From Alistipes sp. (lineage in GTDB: Bacteria; Bacteroidota; Bacteroidia; Bacteroidales; Rikenellaceae), in NCBI GenBank assembly GCA_017629615.1, contig JAGBWT010000123.1, forward strand, positions 1 through 10,500: a stretch of 10,500 bases of DNA, in the 5' to 3' direction. Below are positions 8,721-10,500 of this stretch, in pieces. The notes below the pieces were generated by a model. That model was not told the DNA's origin. It did no database searches and worked only from the letters and a program-made list of their open reading frames with translations. A program made the translations under genes and the position numbers. How positions within the stretch are numbered: position 1 is the first letter of the stretch; every line of letters begins with the position of its first letter.

Positions 8721-10178
8721 CTATTTGCTGTTCTGCTCCCAATGAAATGGTGCAAAATCGGCCTCCGAACTGCGCCACGATGGTTTGCGCATAGCGAAGA
8801 TGATGAGCGGTATGGCTATGACGATAATACAGCCGATAACCAATATTGCAACCCATGTTGTAGGGCTTCCGGTCGAAATCTGTGCCGGTGGTATGAAGCT
8901 CAATATAAAGGCGAGCAACGAACCACAAAAACCGATACCTGCGATAAGCCACATCGTAGCATTGCCACCCAAACGGAAAGGTCGGTCGGTGGAGCGCATA
9001 CGGTAGCGCAGGGTGATGGCTGCGGCAAACATCATCATATACATAATCAGATAGAGCGAGGCGGTCATCTGCGACAATATCTGGTAGAACGATTGTACCG
9101 AAGGCATCACGACGAAGAGTAGCGATAGTAGAGTGACGATTGCACCCTGAATCAGCAGAATGTTGCGCTGTACACCTGCCGAATTGCTCTTTTGTAGGAA
9201 TTGTGGTAGGTAGCCCGCTTTGCCGACCGTAAATATACCCTTCGAAGGACCTGCGACCCAAGTCAATACGCCAGCCAAAACGCCGAACATCAGAGCAATG
9301 GCTATGATTGGCGAAGCCCACGACATATGCAGGTACTCGAAATAGCGGTCAAATCCAATGAGCAGCGACTGCGTAAGCGATACATCTTTGGCCGGAATGA
9401 CAAAGCCGAGCGAGAATGTGCCGAGTATAAATATGGCAACTGCGATAAGCGAGCCGATAATAATCGCTTTCGGATAGTTACGGCTTGGATTCTCGACCTC
9501 CATAACGTGAATACCCATCATCTCCATACCTGCATAGAAGAGGAATATGCCGCTGGCAAGTACGAGGTTGTCGAACTTTTTGAGGTCGGGGAAGAAACTT
9601 GCCGAAGTGTCCATATAGTTGTGTCCGCCCGATGCAAGGTAGGTTATGCCGAGCGCAATAAGCAGCGCTGCGGGAATAATTGTACCGATTATACCGCCCC
9701 ATTTACTGATTTTGCCGACCCAGCCCAGACCTTTGAGCGAGATAAAGGTCGCAATCCAATATATGGCCAAGACGACCACCAGCGTAAACATTTTGTTCGA
9801 TGCAAGAGCCATATCGTGGCTCTGGTCCATACCGATAAAGGCGATAGAGACTGCACCGAAGGTCAATACGGTAGGATACCATATTGTCGATTGAATCCAT
9901 TGTAGCCATATAGCCACAAAACCCATTCTTGGGCCAAATGCTTCGCCTACCCAACGGAATACACCGCCCTGCTTGTCGGAGAACATTGCTGCAAGTTCGG
10001 CGGCAACGAGTGCGGTCGGAATTAGAAATACGATGGCTGCAAACAGATAGTAGAAAGCCGATGATAGGCCATATACCGATTCGGCAGCCAGACCTCGTAG
10101 GCTTACGACGGCTGTGACGTTCATAATGGCGAGTGTCATAACGCTCAACCGAAAAGTTGTACTTTTCATCTTTTCCAT
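8721..10178 (-). CDS. APC-superfamily amino acid permease, GadC-like (glutamate:GABA antiporter family)
   Basis: A 485-residue inner-membrane protein with about twelve hydrophobic segments. It resembles the GadC-like permeases of Bacteroides, which exchange extracellular glutamate for cytoplasmic GABA in acid resistance. Visible features are the TM1 region LAIMNVTAVVSLRGLAAE (about 16-33), ELAAMFSDKQGGVFRWVGEAFG in the TM2-TM3 region (about 61-82), FYAGMEMMGIHVMEVENPSRN around TM6 and AGVLTWVAGPSKGIF around TM8. The cytoplasmic C-terminal tail after the last helix is about 22 residues (RKPSWRSS to QNSK, with His479). As I recall the E. coli C-plug is longer. No glutamate decarboxylase or glutaminase gene is visible nearby, so the exact substrate is uncertain. 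ATG 10178 is used, and ATG 10169 three codons in is an alternative. No confident promoter was found upstream. Confidence 0.88.
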   Translation of the reverse strand: MEKMKSTTFRLSVMTLAIMNVTAVVSLRGLAAESVYGLSSAFYYLFAAIVFLIPTALVAAELAAMFSDKQGGVFRWVGEAFGPRMGFVAIWLQWIQSTIWYPTVLTFGAVSIAFIGMDQSHDMALASNKMFTLVVVLAIYWIATFISLKGLGWVGKISKWGGIIGTIIPAALLIALGITYLASGGHNYMDTSASFFPDLKKFDNLVLASGIFLFYAGMEMMGIHVMEVENPSRNYPKAIIIGSLIAVAIFILGTFSLGFVIPAKDVSLTQSLLIGFDRYFEYLHMSWASPIIAIALMFGVLAGVLTWVAGPSKGIFTVGKAGYLPQFLQKSNSAGVQRNILLIQGAIVTLLSLLFVVMPSVQSFYQILSQMTASLYLIMYMMMFAAAITLRYRMRSTDRPFRLGGNATMWLIAGIGFCGSLLAFILSFIPPAQISTGSPTTWVAILVIGCIIVIAIPLIIFAMRKPSWRSSEADFAPFHWEQNSK

Positions 10179-10270
10179 AATCTCTAAATTTTTTTATGAA
10201 ATCCTGTTATATCGGCTCTGTTGTGCAATAACTGCGCCAATGTTGTAATGTGAGATAGTGAGGGGTTCTA

Positions 10271-10324
10271 TATACAAAATCATACCAATTTTATACCGCT
10301 TTTCGGAGCGCAGCGACCAAGTCC
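10271..10324. repeat. 54-base direct repeat, copy 1
   Basis: Bases 10271-10324 match 10441-10494 at 53 of 54 positions, the only difference being A10276 against C10446. The unit has an A/T-rich half containing ATACC words and a G/C-rich half TTTCGGAGCGCAGCGACC. CGCT (10297-10300) can pair with AGCG (10307-10310) in a small hairpin. Downstream the copies diverge: AATCCC follows here, CCTCCC in copy 2. Confidence 0.93.
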
Positions 10325-10352
10325 AATCCCGAGGAGGGGATTTAGGGGAGGG
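10325..10352. repeat. G-rich purine tract with small inverted repeat beside repeat copy 1
   Basis: AATCCC (10325-10330) can pair with GGGATT (10337-10342). The tract GAGGAGGGGATTTAGGGGAGGG (10331-10352, split by an ATTTA) holds two G4 runs, one G3 run and GG pairs. It directly follows the repeat and may be part of a longer unit, because copy 2 is also followed by a pyrimidine run (CCTCCC) that would pair with such a tract. Confidence 0.5.
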
Positions 10353-10440
10353 TCGGATTTGTAAACGCGGCATTTGGCCACGAGCAACGACTTCCATCAG
10401 CGGTAAAGGGTTGATGTTGTGTAATTATGTATGTGTCTTA

Positions 10441-10494
10441 TATACCAAATCATACCAATTTTATACCGCTTTTCGGAGCGCAGCGACCAAGTCC
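10441..10494. repeat. 54-base direct repeat, copy 2
   Basis: The second copy lies exactly 170 bases after the first in the same orientation. Here all three ATACC words are intact, at 10442, 10452 and 10463, spaced 10 and 11 bases, close to one helical turn. The unit continues into CCTCCC and is cut by the window edge, so its full length cannot be judged. Confidence 0.93.
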
Positions 10495-10500
10495 CCTCCC

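Larger units (their letters stand above)
10179..10500. other. Intergenic region upstream of the permease; repeat-bearing, no gene seen
   Basis: This stretch carries no convincing coding sequence. A 67-codon minus-strand frame (10194-10397) covers the first repeat copy and the purine-rich tract and has no protein-like character. The first 90 bases next to the permease are A/T-rich and could hold its promoter, but no good match to TTTG / TAnnTTTG was found. The rest is occupied by the two repeat copies and the sequence between them. The region runs off the right edge. Confidence 0.6.

Noticed and set aside
7837..9321. A 494-codon open frame on the minus strand covering fabI antisense and part of the permease
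   Set aside because: It crosses two well-supported genes and the fabI terminator, and its translation is rich in Arg, His, Cys and Tyr without any domain-like pattern. It is a by-product of the codon use of the real genes.
10179..10300. A permease promoter at TGATTTTG (minus strand, within the A/T-rich part of repeat copy 1)
   Set aside because: It matches TAnnTTTG at seven of eight bases, but no -33 element stands at the right distance, and the same repeat part occurs 170 bases away.
10194..10397. A 67-codon minus-strand frame across repeat copy 1
   Set aside because: It is made largely of repeat and purine-rich sequence, with no start context or protein-like composition.
10271..10500. A CRISPR array made of the two repeats
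   Set aside because: Only two copies are visible, the spacing of 116 bases between them is far longer than a CRISPR spacer, the repeat is 54 bases, and no cas gene is near.

Overview
The window looks like a chromosomal segment of a Bacteroidales bacterium, possibly of the Rikenellaceae/Alistipes type, although the family is a guess. Evidence for the order is: a DUF4919 protein (a Bacteroidetes family), a lipoprotein carrying BACON-like modules before a clostripain (C11) domain, a Bacteroidetes-type FabI, a GadC-like permease of the form common in Bacteroides, a lack of clear Shine-Dalgarno sites, and promoter-like sites resembling the Bacteroidetes TTTG / TAnnTTTG consensus. No phage, transposase, CRISPR array, tRNA or rRNA is visible.

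Layout. Positions 1-1421 on the + strand hold the last 34 codons of an unidentified gene, then a DinF-type MATE efflux pump whose ATG lies one base after that gene's stop. Converging on it is a four-gene minus-strand run, read from about 7320 down to 1477: ligA (NAD-dependent DNA ligase), dapA (dihydrodipicolinate synthase), a secreted DUF4919 protein, and a secreted BACON/C11 cysteine protease lipoprotein. The gaps are 14, 24 and 6 bases, so the run probably forms one transcript, ending at a hairpin near 1420-1453. From the divergent region 7299-7438, the + strand reads a small acidic protein of unknown function and then fabI, closed by a strong intrinsic terminator (8666-8703). The last gene, on the minus strand, is a GadC-like APC permease (8721-10178). 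Its upstream region (10179-10500) has no gene but holds two nearly identical 54-base direct repeats offset by 170 bases, plus a G-rich purine stretch.

How the genes relate. LigA, DapA and FabI serve replication/repair, lysine and diaminopimelate synthesis, and fatty-acid synthesis. The DUF4919 protein and the C11 protease are both exported and adjacent, so they may work together at the cell surface. The GadC-like permease suggests acid-stress or GABA/glutamate exchange, but no decarboxylase or glutaminase gene is present here.

No clearly new defence or mobile system was found. The items most worth a second look are the repeat pair at the right edge, the exported DUF4919/BACON-C11 pair riding behind ligA-dapA, the clamp-binding-like peptide at the end of LigA, and the unnamed acidic protein before fabI. 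Several start codons were moved inward from the longest open frame (C11 protease, ligA, acidic protein, fabI) because the longer versions begin at TTG or GTG, or inside a promoter.
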